From Candidatus Tayloriibacteriota bacterium (GTDB taxonomy: Bacteria; Patescibacteriota; Minisyncoccia; Phycocordibacterales; PALSA-1337): DNA of 18,043 nucleotides. Position numbers and translations under genes: made by a program. Shown one piece after another: positions 7,584 through 13,730 of the stretch (position 1 is the first letter of the stretch; each line of letters starts with the position of its first letter). Where the stretch lies: NCBI GenBank assembly GCA_003170325.1, contig PMZP01000082.1, positions 1 to 18,043 of the forward strand, read 5' to 3'. The notes under the pieces are model-generated. The model saw nothing but the letters and a program-made list of their open reading frames with translations. It made no database searches and was not told the DNA's origin.

Positions 7584-7670
7584 ATGAAGCGCGATCTCTT
7601 TGTTTACGGATCTTTTCTATATGCTATCATCTCAATACCATATGTCCCCTCTCACCGAACAAAGCAATAG
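7584..7670 (+). pseudogene. N-terminal stub resembling gamma-glutamylcyclotransferase
   Basis: The reading frame from ATG 7584 begins MKRDLFVYGSFL, which fits the characteristic start of gamma-glutamylcyclotransferase/AIG2-like proteins (LFVYGTL, with the YGS substrate loop). After about 12 residues the match is lost and the frame closes at a TAG (7668-7670). The next gene starts in another frame inside it. The match is short, so chance cannot be excluded. Confidence 0.4.
7622..7630 (+). promoter_or_regulatory. Extended -10 before the nucleotidyltransferase gene
   Basis: TGCTATCAT fits TGnTATAAT with one hexamer mismatch and ends 11 nt before the ATG at 7642, giving a predicted leader of about 5 nt. 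Confidence 0.4.
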
Positions 7671-8223
7671 GCTGAAGAAACTGGCCGACGACTTGCTCGC
7701 ATCATCGAAACTGCCAGAGATCTTGGCCAAATACGGCGACATTATATTCGTCGGTTCATATGCCGCCGGTTTGATGATGCATGGAGACATCGATATCCAT
7801 ATCCTTCGGGAAAAGCCGTTCACCAAGCAGGAGACCTTGGACATCTTCAACGACTTGGTCGCTTTGACCAAGTTCAACAGCTATTACATCGGCGATTGGA
7901 ACGACACTAACCTTCACCCGGAATTCCCGTACGGCTACTACATAGGTCTCAAGACTCAGCCGACGGACATCAAGTGGAAGATCGACCTCTGGTTCTTGAG
8001 CACAGCGGAACAGAGTAAATTCGATCAGAAGAAACTCGACATCACCAAGATCGCTTTATCCGATGACCAGCGAGAAGCTATCCTCTCATTCAAGAAATAC
8101 CGTCAGCAAAATGCCCTGAAGATCTCCGGGCAAGAGATCTATAAGCTGGTTCTTGAAGACGGTGTCACCACGCTCGATGAGTTCAAAAAGCGAACATCCG
8201 ACTTGTCTAAAATTCAACTCTGA
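7642..8223 (+). CDS. Nucleotidyltransferase of the DNA polymerase beta superfamily
   Basis: It transfers a nucleotidyl group to a small molecule, protein or RNA end; the target is not readable. The catalytic core is VGSYAAGLMMHGDIDIHIL with the GS pair at 38-39 and metal-binding Asp at 49 and 51; the third Asp is in KWKIDLWFL (115). The protein is 193 residues from the ATG at 7642, chosen because it follows a -10 box by 11 nt; an in-frame ATG at 7621 lies inside that box. The C-terminal 60 residues are helical and similar in layout to the substrate domain of aminoglycoside or MNT-type enzymes. The gene converges on the S66 peptidase and the two overlap by 17 bp. Confidence 0.8.
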   Translation: MSPLTEQSNRLKKLADDLLASSKLPEILAKYGDIIFVGSYAAGLMMHGDIDIHILREKPFTKQETLDIFNDLVALTKFNSYYIGDWNDTNLHPEFPYGYYIGLKTQPTDIKWKIDLWFLSTAEQSKFDQKKLDITKIALSDDQREAILSFKKYRQQNALKISGQEIYKLVLEDGVTTLDEFKKRTSDLSKIQL

Positions 8224-9250
8224 TCTTTTTCTGGGTTGAATCTATCCTGACTATCTTACCAAAGGGAAACGGTATCTGTGGATCCGTATGGCCAAAATCA
8301 ATATTTTGGATGACTGGGACTGTCTTATTGTATTGTCGGACCGCTCTCGATATAGCTTCGCGTTGCGCTACTTTATAGATGCGCCTCTGTTCGCTGTCCA
8401 ATTGCTTATCGAATTCCCAGGCCTTGGGACGACCGACCAAGATAGCTTGAATTCTTTCCAATATTCCTCTTTCTCCAAGCGCTCTCAATACACGGAATAC
8501 ATAATCCGCGGATGGTATTTCTTCGGAAGTTTCCAGCAGTAACGTGATATCTTTGAAATCATCGAGAGTCGGGATCTGAATGTTATGTCTTAACATCTCA
8601 TCAATAGATTCGAGACATCCTCCCCATGTGATACCAACGGCACTGGAATCACCATCCCATATCCATCCATCATTGGGATCATACACTCTCGCTCTGCCTA
8701 GATTTTTTGGATCATCCCAGCTATGGCCGAGGCTGACGTCATTATATGTATTGCTTGCCATGATCTCAAATTCCCCTTCTTCGAAGAAAGCTTTTTTGAT
8801 GTATTCGAGCGTATAATCATCCATTTTGTCTCCTCGAGCAAATTGCGTAAAAAGAGCAGCGCCATAATACGATGGTATACCATTGAGCCATAAGAAATTC
8901 ATGAAATGCGTGTTGTCGCTATAGCCAAAAAACGGTTTTGGATTTGAGGTAAACGGCTCCTTCGATAGATTCTTCACGTAAGTTACTTGGTCATCGCCGC
9001 CAAGCGTTGTGATGATAGCTTTGATATTCTTGTCTTCAAAAGCTGCGACCAAGTCGGCCATTCTCTCCTCCTTTGATGCGCCAAGCTTCTTCGTAGTCGG
9101 GAACTCAACAGGCTCCAGTCCAAATACTTCTTTCAAGCGTTCTAAGCCGAACTCATACACATGAGGCCATTTTCCGGGAGCCGCAAATGAAGGCGAGAGT
9201 ATCGCCACTTTATCTCCTTTTTTCAATTTGTTTAGTTTAACGAAATTCAT
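8207..9250 (-). CDS. S66 family serine peptidase, MccF-like (LD-carboxypeptidase superfamily)
   Basis: The protein is 347 residues from the ATG at 9250; a TTG at 9265 would add five residues. The S66 triad is visible: Ser111 in FFGYSDNTH, Glu240 in LLLETSEE and His321 in IDFGHTDPQ. S66 contains the muramoyl tetrapeptide LD-carboxypeptidases (LdcA) and the MccF enzymes that cleave the amide of microcin C and related nucleotide-peptide toxins. Here GITWGGCLE (Trp209) and the Trp-rich segment WDDPKNLG...GWIWDGD resemble MccF, where a Trp stacks on the nucleobase. I favour MccF-like, but an LdcA role in peptidoglycan recycling is not excluded. No signal peptide was seen, so it is cytoplasmic. Confidence 0.82.
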   Translation of the reverse strand: MNFVKLNKLKKGDKVAILSPSFAAPGKWPHVYEFGLERLKEVFGLEPVEFPTTKKLGASKEERMADLVAAFEDKNIKAIITTLGGDDQVTYVKNLSKEPFTSNPKPFFGYSDNTHFMNFLWLNGIPSYYGAALFTQFARGDKMDDYTLEYIKKAFFEEGEFEIMASNTYNDVSLGHSWDDPKNLGRARVYDPNDGWIWDGDSSAVGITWGGCLESIDEMLRHNIQIPTLDDFKDITLLLETSEEIPSADYVFRVLRALGERGILERIQAILVGRPKAWEFDKQLDSEQRRIYKVAQREAISRAVRQYNKTVPVIQNIDFGHTDPQIPFPFGKIVRIDSTQKKIRVEF

Positions 9251-9312
9251 TGAAGTATTGCACAAGATTTTCGGACAAGCTGAATTTCCAGTAGTGTTTT
9301 CATAATCAATAA

Positions 9313-9321
9313 TGATACAAT
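9313..9321 (+). promoter_or_regulatory. Extended -10 before the frameshifted pyrophosphatase-like gene
   Basis: TGATACAAT matches TGnTATAAT with one mismatch. It ends 12 nt before the ATG at 9334, which supports that ATG as the original start of the broken gene. Confidence 0.45.
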
Positions 9322-9333
9322 TATTCCACCGAT

Positions 9334-9679
9334 ATGACCATATCTAGACCTATTAGACTACCTCGGCAAGATCGTTACGGTCACCATCGACCGCCCTCTT
9401 CATTCCAAACACCCCAAGCATGGTTTTGAATACATGCTCAATTATGGCTTCATCCCCGGCACCATATCACCTGATGGTGAGGAATTGGACGCCTACGTTA
9501 TAGGTGTAGATGTTCCAATACAGACGTTTACTGGTAAGTGTATCGCAGTGATTCATAGGACAAATGATGATGACGACAAATTGGTCGTAGTGCCAGATGG
9601 CGTGGAACTTTCAGATGATGAAATCCGGAAGGCCACAGATTTTCAGGAGCAGTATTTCAAGTCGGAGATAATAAGATAA
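9334..9679 (+). pseudogene. Small inorganic pyrophosphatase-like gene broken by a 1-nt frameshift
   Basis: The downstream frame encodes YLGKIVTVTIDRPLHSKHP, then NYGFIPGTISPDGEELDAYVIG, FTGKCIAVIHR and LVVVPDG. This is the pattern of the roughly 115-residue pyrophosphatase-like proteins of Firmicutes and CPR (SPDGEELD replaces the classical DGDPLD). This frame is closed upstream by TGA at 9337-9339, and has no ATG, GTG or TTG before 9434, which lies after the conserved N-terminus. An ATG at 9334, just behind an extended -10, is in a different frame; one extra base between 9350 and 9362 would explain it and restore a protein of normal length. Either a recent inactivating insertion, a sequencing error, or programmed shifting is possible. 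Confidence 0.7.
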
Positions 9680-9702
9680 AATATCCGAGCAATTCTTGGC
9701 AC

Positions 9703-9729
9703 AAAAAAGGAGGACCTCGCGATCCTCCT
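9703..9729 (-). terminator. Rho-independent terminator of the glutamate-cysteine ligase-like gene
   Basis: On the minus strand AGGAGGA (9729-9723) pairs with TCCTCCT (9714-9708) around an 8-nt loop, followed by a run of T (9708-9703). It lies 17 nt past the stop codon of the minus-strand gene. Confidence 0.85.
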
Positions 9730-9745
9730 CGTGACACTGTGACGC

Positions 9746-10567
9746 TCAACCCATCGCATCTAGACAAAAGTCGCGACAGAGCTTTGCCCAACCGACAATC
9801 CTCTTTATTGATGAGGTGGCGCCGAACATGCGGAATTCTATGGTCCCGTGCTTGGATATCCTGATGAGAGTCCAACATTTGCGCGGATCTTCATCGAATC
9901 CTCTGATACAGGCTTCTCTGTAGAACTCGCCCCAATCCTGGTATGGCCTTGGGTCACAATCGGGTGCGACGATGCGGTATATGTCCAACCGCTCGCCGAA
10001 CGAACCATTTCCTCTCGAACACAGCCAATCGCACCTCCCTATGACCTGATTGTAGACTTTTAGGGCCACGGTGTGATCAGGCATGCCGATATGGATATGG
10101 GTGCCTATGACCCTGCATGCGGCCTGTAGGACATGTCGAGGCATGGTCTTGACTAGCTCCTGATATCTGCCGGACGGATCCGGATAGACATCTAGGGGCA
10201 TATCTTCCTGACCCACTTCGATATATGACGGTCTGATTATCCCGGCATTCGACATGGCACAATCGTTATATTTCGAAAAACGATCAGCTAAGAGACCATC
10301 GACCTTATTCAAGTCGTCGGATAGATTACCTATATCACATGGGCCTATACGGCTCTCTATCTGACACGCGGATAATTCGTAACCGAATATGATGTTTTCA
10401 CCGCTAACGAGAATATGCGGCGCGCGAGGTACGATGTTACGGTCAGCATCTACGATGAAACATTCTCGCTCGACACCGACCATCAATGATTTGGAAGTGT
10501 CGAATTTGAACAATCCCATGAATCGAGATGGATCAATATTCACTCTCACAACAGACGTATCTTTCAT
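9746..10567 (-). CDS. Compact glutamate-cysteine ligase (GCS2/YbdK-like) carboxylate-amine ligase
   Basis: Such enzymes use ATP to join a carboxylate to an amine, for example glutamate to cysteine. Motifs of the GCS2 fold are visible: VGVERECFIVD (30-40, nucleotide and metal site Glu), YELSACQIES, a central IGTHIHIGMPD (metal His), and GTIEFRMFGATSSI near the C-terminus (EFR). At 273 residues it is about 100 shorter than E. coli YbdK, so it is a compact version and the substrate may differ. The start is supported by AAAGGA 6 nt upstream of the ATG, one of the few clear Shine-Dalgarno sites in this window. A seven-codon upstream ORF overlaps the start. The M20 gene upstream ends 112 bp away, and a terminator follows. 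Confidence 0.78.
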   Translation of the reverse strand: MKDTSVVRVNIDPSRFMGLFKFDTSKSLMVGVERECFIVDADRNIVPRAPHILVSGENIIFGYELSACQIESRIGPCDIGNLSDDLNKVDGLLADRFSKYNDCAMSNAGIIRPSYIEVGQEDMPLDVYPDPSGRYQELVKTMPRHVLQAACRVIGTHIHIGMPDHTVALKVYNQVIGRCDWLCSRGNGSFGERLDIYRIVAPDCDPRPYQDWGEFYREACIRGFDEDPRKCWTLIRISKHGTIEFRMFGATSSIKRIVGWAKLCRDFCLDAMG

Positions 10568-10587
10568 AGATATTCCTTTCGTTTCAT
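10564..10587 (-). promoter_or_regulatory. Seven-codon upstream ORF overlapping the GCS2-like start
   Basis: ATG at 10587 reads MKRKEYL and ends at TGA 10566-10564, overlapping the real ATG (10567) in ATGA. The Shine-Dalgarno site lies inside it. Translation of it could couple to the main gene, though there is no evidence it is used. Confidence 0.3.
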
Positions 10588-10642
10588 TGTTAAAGAACTA
10601 CGACAGTCACTGCCCACACACACATGCGGACAGTTGACTACC

Positions 10643-10658
10643 CCCGACCGTAGTCGGG
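10643..10658 (-). repeat. Perfect hairpin with UACG tetraloop between M20 and GCS2-like genes
   Basis: CCCGAC and GTCGGG form a 6-bp stem closed on the minus strand by C(UACG)G, a member of the very stable UNCG tetraloops. No T-run follows, so it is not a typical terminator; it could be an RNA-processing or stability hairpin at the 3' end of the M20 mRNA, or a dispersed repeat. Confidence 0.5.
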
Positions 10659-10679
10659 ATAGCCGATGAGAATCGCTCT

Positions 10680-11810
10680 TTACCAATGCTTGGCTCCGAT
10701 CTTCTCAAGGTTGAGAATAAAATCCCTTATGGCCTTATAGAAGAGCAGGCATGAATCAATGTCCACATTCTCTCGGTCGCCGTGTATATCGCCACCTTTA
10801 GGCTTAATCATTAGGATCGGTGATTTCAGTTTGGCGAAGTGCCTCGCATCCGATGCGCCGTAGGTTCCCTTTATCTTTATCCTTCTGCCATAAATATTCT
10901 CAAAGCTGCTTATAAATGATTTGACTATGGGTAGATTGACATCGACCGCTGTTGGTTCTCCTCTGGAATAAACAGAGACTTTGAGTGTTCGATCTATATT
11001 CCTCGCCATCGCTGATACTTCATCAAATATAGCCTCGAATGTAGTAGTTTCCGGAAATCTGAAGTCTAGTATGGCGTATGCTTCTGGACACACTTGATTT
11101 GCTGATACCCCACCCTGGAGCTTCCCAATGTTGGCCGTAGTTTTCCATGATTCGCGTCTGTTATTCTTACCGTATCTGGAGAGGACGGATCCGCACAATC
11201 TCACGAGCGGTTCCAGCGCATTCTTGCCATCCCATATCCTAGAAGAGTGAGCCGGCTTGCCGATCGAATCTATACGCAGGGCGCATACGCCTTTGGCCTT
11301 ATCCACGAATACCAGGCCATCGCCACCATCGGGCACGATGAGAATCTTGGGCTTCAAGCCATATCTGCCGGCCAAATATGCAGCACCATTGAATCCGCCT
11401 GTCTCTTCGTCAGTGGTGACGACCAACGTGAAAGATATCTTCGACTTATCCTCTATGAGAGCGTTCAACAGCGTATACCCTATGGGTATGGAGAATTTCA
11501 TGTCGCTCACTCCCCTACCGAAAGCTACGCCATCCTTTATAGATATCTTAAACTGGTTTGGCTTTCCGGCTATCACGTCTGAGTGTACCAAAAAACATAT
11601 ATCCGGAGACTTGTCGCGTTTATTCGATGCGATTAGGGATTCGACTTCATTATTCGTGATTCTATCGATCACAGCTTTTTTGCTTATCCGTGATCGGATG
11701 AAATCAAGGGCTTTGGCATTCTCGACAACGTCTGAAGTGATGGTCTTGAAAGACACGAGTTTCGATAGATCTCTTATGAATCTCTTCTTGTTCAATTTGT
11801 TTATTGTCAT
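10680..11810 (-). CDS. M20 family zinc peptidase (ArgE/DapE/CPG2-like deacylase)
   Basis: The protein has 376 residues. All five metal ligands and the general base are visible: His76 in LVHSDV with Asp78 behind it, Asp103 in GRGVSDMK, Glu135-Glu136 in TTDEETGG, Asp161 in VPDGGD, and His343 in GGDIHGDRE. The middle portion (SIGKPAHSSRIWDGKNA) starts the lid or dimerisation domain. M20 enzymes hydrolyse N-acyl amino acids, succinyl-diaminopimelate or dipeptides; the short sequence does not fix which. The ATG at 11810 has no Shine-Dalgarno site. The gene lies behind a putative attenuator at 11838-11939, so its expression may be controlled by transcription termination. Confidence 0.9.
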   Translation of the reverse strand: MTINKLNKKRFIRDLSKLVSFKTITSDVVENAKALDFIRSRISKKAVIDRITNNEVESLIASNKRDKSPDICFLVHSDVIAGKPNQFKISIKDGVAFGRGVSDMKFSIPIGYTLLNALIEDKSKISFTLVVTTDEETGGFNGAAYLAGRYGLKPKILIVPDGGDGLVFVDKAKGVCALRIDSIGKPAHSSRIWDGKNALEPLVRLCGSVLSRYGKNNRRESWKTTANIGKLQGGVSANQVCPEAYAILDFRFPETTTFEAIFDEVSAMARNIDRTLKVSVYSRGEPTAVDVNLPIVKSFISSFENIYGRRIKIKGTYGASDARHFAKLKSPILMIKPKGGDIHGDRENVDIDSCLLFYKAIRDFILNLEKIGAKHW

Positions 11811-11837
11811 ATACTATTTGATGAATTTGGATAATAC

Positions 11838-11863
11838 AAAAAAACACCTCGTACGAAGGGTGT
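11838..11863 (-). terminator. Terminator hairpin in the leader of the M20 gene
   Basis: On the minus strand ACACC (11863-11859 side) pairs with GGTGT (11848-11844) around a 10-nt loop and is followed by seven T (11844-11838). It lies 27 nt upstream of the M20 ATG with no gene on this strand behind it, so it is best read as a leader terminator (attenuator). Confidence 0.65.
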
Positions 11864-11939
11864 CTTATGATTCGTGCCTATGCTCTATCTAGAGATTATG
11901 AGACAAGATAATGACCCCCTTCGTACTGAAGATGGTCAT
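11851..11939 (-). promoter_or_regulatory. Putative antiterminator leader of the M20 gene
   Basis: GTACGAAGGGTGTC (11851-11864) and GACCCCCTTCGTAC (11913-11926) can pair over 13 of 14 positions. On the minus strand this pairs the 5' half of the terminator stem with an upstream segment, so the two folds exclude each other. The upstream segment can instead form ATGACC/GGTCAT (11911-11916 with 11934-11939). A 16-codon minus-strand ORF (ATG 11939, stop TAG about 11889) runs through the upstream segment and could be a leader peptide, but it has no Shine-Dalgarno site. No known riboswitch class was recognised. Confidence 0.45.
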
Positions 11940-12143
11940 GGTGCCAGCTATTCGATTGAATGGCTTGATATCTCATTGTGGAACAATGGTAGCATATGAC
12001 ATTCCGCAACACAACTTGGTACAATAATCATAGTCGTCATCTACATTGACCAAATATATAGCAGTATGGTATAACGAGAAACGAAAAGCTTCGCAGAATG
12101 CGAGGTCAGCACACATAACAACTGAAACAGAAGAAGGAAAAGT
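11890..12143. other. Remainder of the intergenic region 11811-12143
   Basis: This is the only gap longer than 300 bp. Besides the attenuator at 11838-11939 it holds a plus-strand promoter (12046-12075) and a Shine-Dalgarno site for the next gene. The minus-strand promoter of the M20 transcript probably lies in about 11960-12050, but I cannot place it reliably. No tRNA or CDS was seen. Confidence 0.5.
12046..12075 (+). promoter_or_regulatory. Promoter of the 12144 secreted-protein gene
   Basis: TTGACC (12046-12051), 18-nt spacer and TATAAC (12070-12075), with an extended -10 TGG before the hexamer. The predicted leader is about 60 nt and contains a Shine-Dalgarno AAGGA at 12134-12138, 5 nt before the ATG, unlike the leaderless pattern of neighbouring genes. 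Confidence 0.55.
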
Positions 12144-12734
12144 ATGAGATCAAATATGCGGATGTACGCCCTGTCTTTAGCGGCAGGCGTATCGGTATCG
12201 GTCGGATGTATCGTGGTGCCAGAAGGCCATGTTGCCTACCGTGAGCCAGTGGTTGAAGCACCTGTGGTCGAAGTCGACGCACCGGTATTGGTTCCCGAGA
12301 CTTATGTCTGGGATGGTTCCGAGATGGTCGGCGTCGTCAATGGCTCATACGTTTACCTTGGACCTGGAAATGTCTGGCTCGTCTGCGAGCCATTCCGATT
12401 CCAACGCTTTCACAGATGGGAAGGCGCTCACCACGATTGGCGCGAACACGCCATCCGTAACGAACATTACCGGGACGCGCGCAGAGATCATGTCCAGCCG
12501 AGACGTGAGGTAACTACTCATCAAAACCCCGCCCGTGTCGAGCCGAGACGTGAGGTCACAGATACCAAACACCCGAATCAGGTCGAACCCCGCCAGGTGG
12601 AACACCAGAGCGCGTCGCCAGTCGTCCAAAAGCCCGTTCCGGTAAAGATGCAGCAGCCCGTCCCCAAGCCGACGACCAAGCCTGCCGCCAAACAGCCGGA
12701 AAAGACTGTCACGAAAGACACCTCTGCCCACTGA
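12144..12734 (+). CDS. Secreted or lipoprotein-type protein with aromatic N-terminal domain and Pro/Gln/Lys-rich tail
   Basis: The N-terminus MRSNMRMYALSLAAGVSVSVGC is a signal peptide, and the Cys at about residue 22 could be lipidated, though the lipobox (SVGC) is weak. Residues 50-100 form a compact aromatic domain (ETYVWDGSEMVGVV...YLGPGNVWLV...RFHRWEGAHHDWREHA). The pattern is reminiscent of small exported proteins of Verrucomicrobia and relatives (recollection, not a search). The rest is low-complexity: VEPRREVT occurs twice with a 45-nt period (identical 16-mers at 12496-12511 and 12541-12556), then Pro/Val/Lys/Gln repeats, probably unstructured and periplasmic or surface exposed. It stands alone, with its own promoter, Shine-Dalgarno site and terminator. 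Function unknown. Confidence 0.75.
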   Translation: MRSNMRMYALSLAAGVSVSVGCIVVPEGHVAYREPVVEAPVVEVDAPVLVPETYVWDGSEMVGVVNGSYVYLGPGNVWLVCEPFRFQRFHRWEGAHHDWREHAIRNEHYRDARRDHVQPRREVTTHQNPARVEPRREVTDTKHPNQVEPRQVEHQSASPVVQKPVPVKMQQPVPKPTTKPAAKQPEKTVTKDTSAH

Positions 12735-12770
12735 CCGTCCGCCGTCTGTCAGCAATGGACACAAGCAAGC

Positions 12771-12808
12771 CCGTTATTCTTGATAGCATCAGGAGTAACG
12801 GATTTTTT
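12771..12808 (+). terminator. Rho-independent terminator of the 12144 gene
   Basis: CCGTTATTC (12771-12779) pairs with GAGTAACGG (12793-12801) over nine positions including one G-T, then six T (12803-12808). It lies 37 nt after the stop codon and before the convergent gene. Confidence 0.85.
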
Positions 12809-12833
12809 ATCTGCTCCGCTGAAATACCACTAT

Positions 12834-13616
12834 TCAAAACTTCTCCAAAATCTCCTTATGTTCTTGAGCCTCTCTCCATAATATTTTCAATATTTCCTCG
12901 AAACTATGGCCTTCTTGCAGGCATTTCATGTAAACCTTTACAAAATATTCAGTCATACTGATATCCCCTATTTTTAGGGCCTTGAATGAAGGATAACCCC
13001 ATCCTGTCGGTTGTATCAAACTTTTGAGCCCGGGATGACACTGAAGGATGATTGGATCCATCACTTCGCTCAATCTCCATGTCAAATGAGGGCTTTCGTA
13101 TTCATTGCTCGGAATTTCAGTGAATACCTCTTTCCATTTCTTGAACCACAGAAGATGAAGGATTTCGTGAGCGATTATCTCTCTTGCTTGTGCCGAATTT
13201 ACTTTATAACCGACGTAAAATGAATACTTATCCAAGAATCGCGGAAATATCGGCACCATGGAAATATATGCAGTTATCGTACCTCTATCTCTAGGCCATT
13301 CGGTCTCAAAATGCGTGGCTAAAGTCTCGAGAAATTCTCTACTGACCATGCTCCAATCGTTTTGGAATATATCTTTTGCCTTGATAATGATCTCCCTATT
13401 CTTTCCGATCACCTTTTCTGCGAATTCTCGACATTTCAAGATAGCCTCTTCTTTATTCTTTGCTTTTTCGATGATACCATCCAATTCCGGATAGACCCTA
13501 TTCATTATAGCGCTAAATCTTGGTTCTATCTTAGAAAAGAAATACAAATATTCAGCCTCCAACTCTACTGGAGCTAGATCGAACTTTACTTCTGGGATAA
13601 AGTTTTTATTATTCAT
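12834..13616 (-). CDS. Putative zincin-like protein with HEILH motif, function unknown
   Basis: The protein has 260 residues, no signal peptide and no transmembrane segment. The only recognisable feature is a zinc-protease motif, AREIIAHEILHLLWF (HExxH at 150-154), with Glu184 in LSEVMD about 30 residues later as a plausible third ligand, as in gluzincin-like folds. The N-terminal half is a long charged alpha-helical region. No name can be given from sequence; it could be a metallopeptidase acting on a cytoplasmic substrate or a degenerate zinc protein. The start at 13616 is supported by TTGCAA (13651-13646), a 17-nt spacer and TAGGAT (13628-13623), which ends 6 nt before the ATG. No Shine-Dalgarno site is present. 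It converges with the 12144 gene. Confidence 0.7.
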   Translation of the reverse strand: MNNKNFIPEVKFDLAPVELEAEYLYFFSKIEPRFSAIMNRVYPELDGIIEKAKNKEEAILKCREFAEKVIGKNREIIIKAKDIFQNDWSMVSREFLETLATHFETEWPRDRGTITAYISMVPIFPRFLDKYSFYVGYKVNSAQAREIIAHEILHLLWFKKWKEVFTEIPSNEYESPHLTWRLSEVMDPIILQCHPGLKSLIQPTGWGYPSFKALKIGDISMTEYFVKVYMKCLQEGHSFEEILKILWREAQEHKEILEKF

Positions 13617-13622
13617 ATGAAT

Positions 13623-13651
13623 ATCCTACGCCTGGACTATATGCTTTGCAA
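13623..13651 (-). promoter_or_regulatory. Leaderless-type promoter of the zincin-like gene
   Basis: TTGCAA, 17-nt spacer and TAGGAT, then exactly 6 nt to the ATG at 13616. Both boxes match consensus in four of six positions. Confidence 0.4.
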
Positions 13652-13677
13652 TGATTCTCAACCCAGTTTCGGCAGGT

Positions 13678-13686
13678 GGTATAATA
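13678..13686 (+). promoter_or_regulatory. Orphan plus-strand extended -10 (TGGTATAAT)
   Basis: A perfect TGnTATAAT on the plus strand in the gap between the zincin-like and Nudix genes. No plus-strand gene follows; transcription would run antisense through the Nudix gene. Confidence 0.35.
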
Positions 13687-13730
13687 TGCGATCCTTTTCC
13701 TCTATGTGCTATCTTTGGTCCTCAAGGTAT

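Noticed and set aside
9434..9679. Pyrophosphatase-like gene starting at 9434
   Set aside because: This start would discard the conserved N-terminal block encoded from about 9355, so a frameshift upstream is more likely than a short gene.
11257..11892. Plus-strand 211-residue ORF across the M20 gene
   Set aside because: It is antisense to a full-length M20 peptidase with all metal ligands and has no recognisable domain.
11850..11930. tRNA or T-box riboswitch in the M20 leader
   Set aside because: No GTTCRANNC arm, CCA end or T-box TGGNACC could be found; only alternative hairpins are visible.
12345..12764. Minus-strand ORF of 139 residues under the 12144 gene
   Set aside because: It is Arg/Leu/Asp-biased shadow sequence antisense to a clear secreted-protein gene with promoter and terminator.
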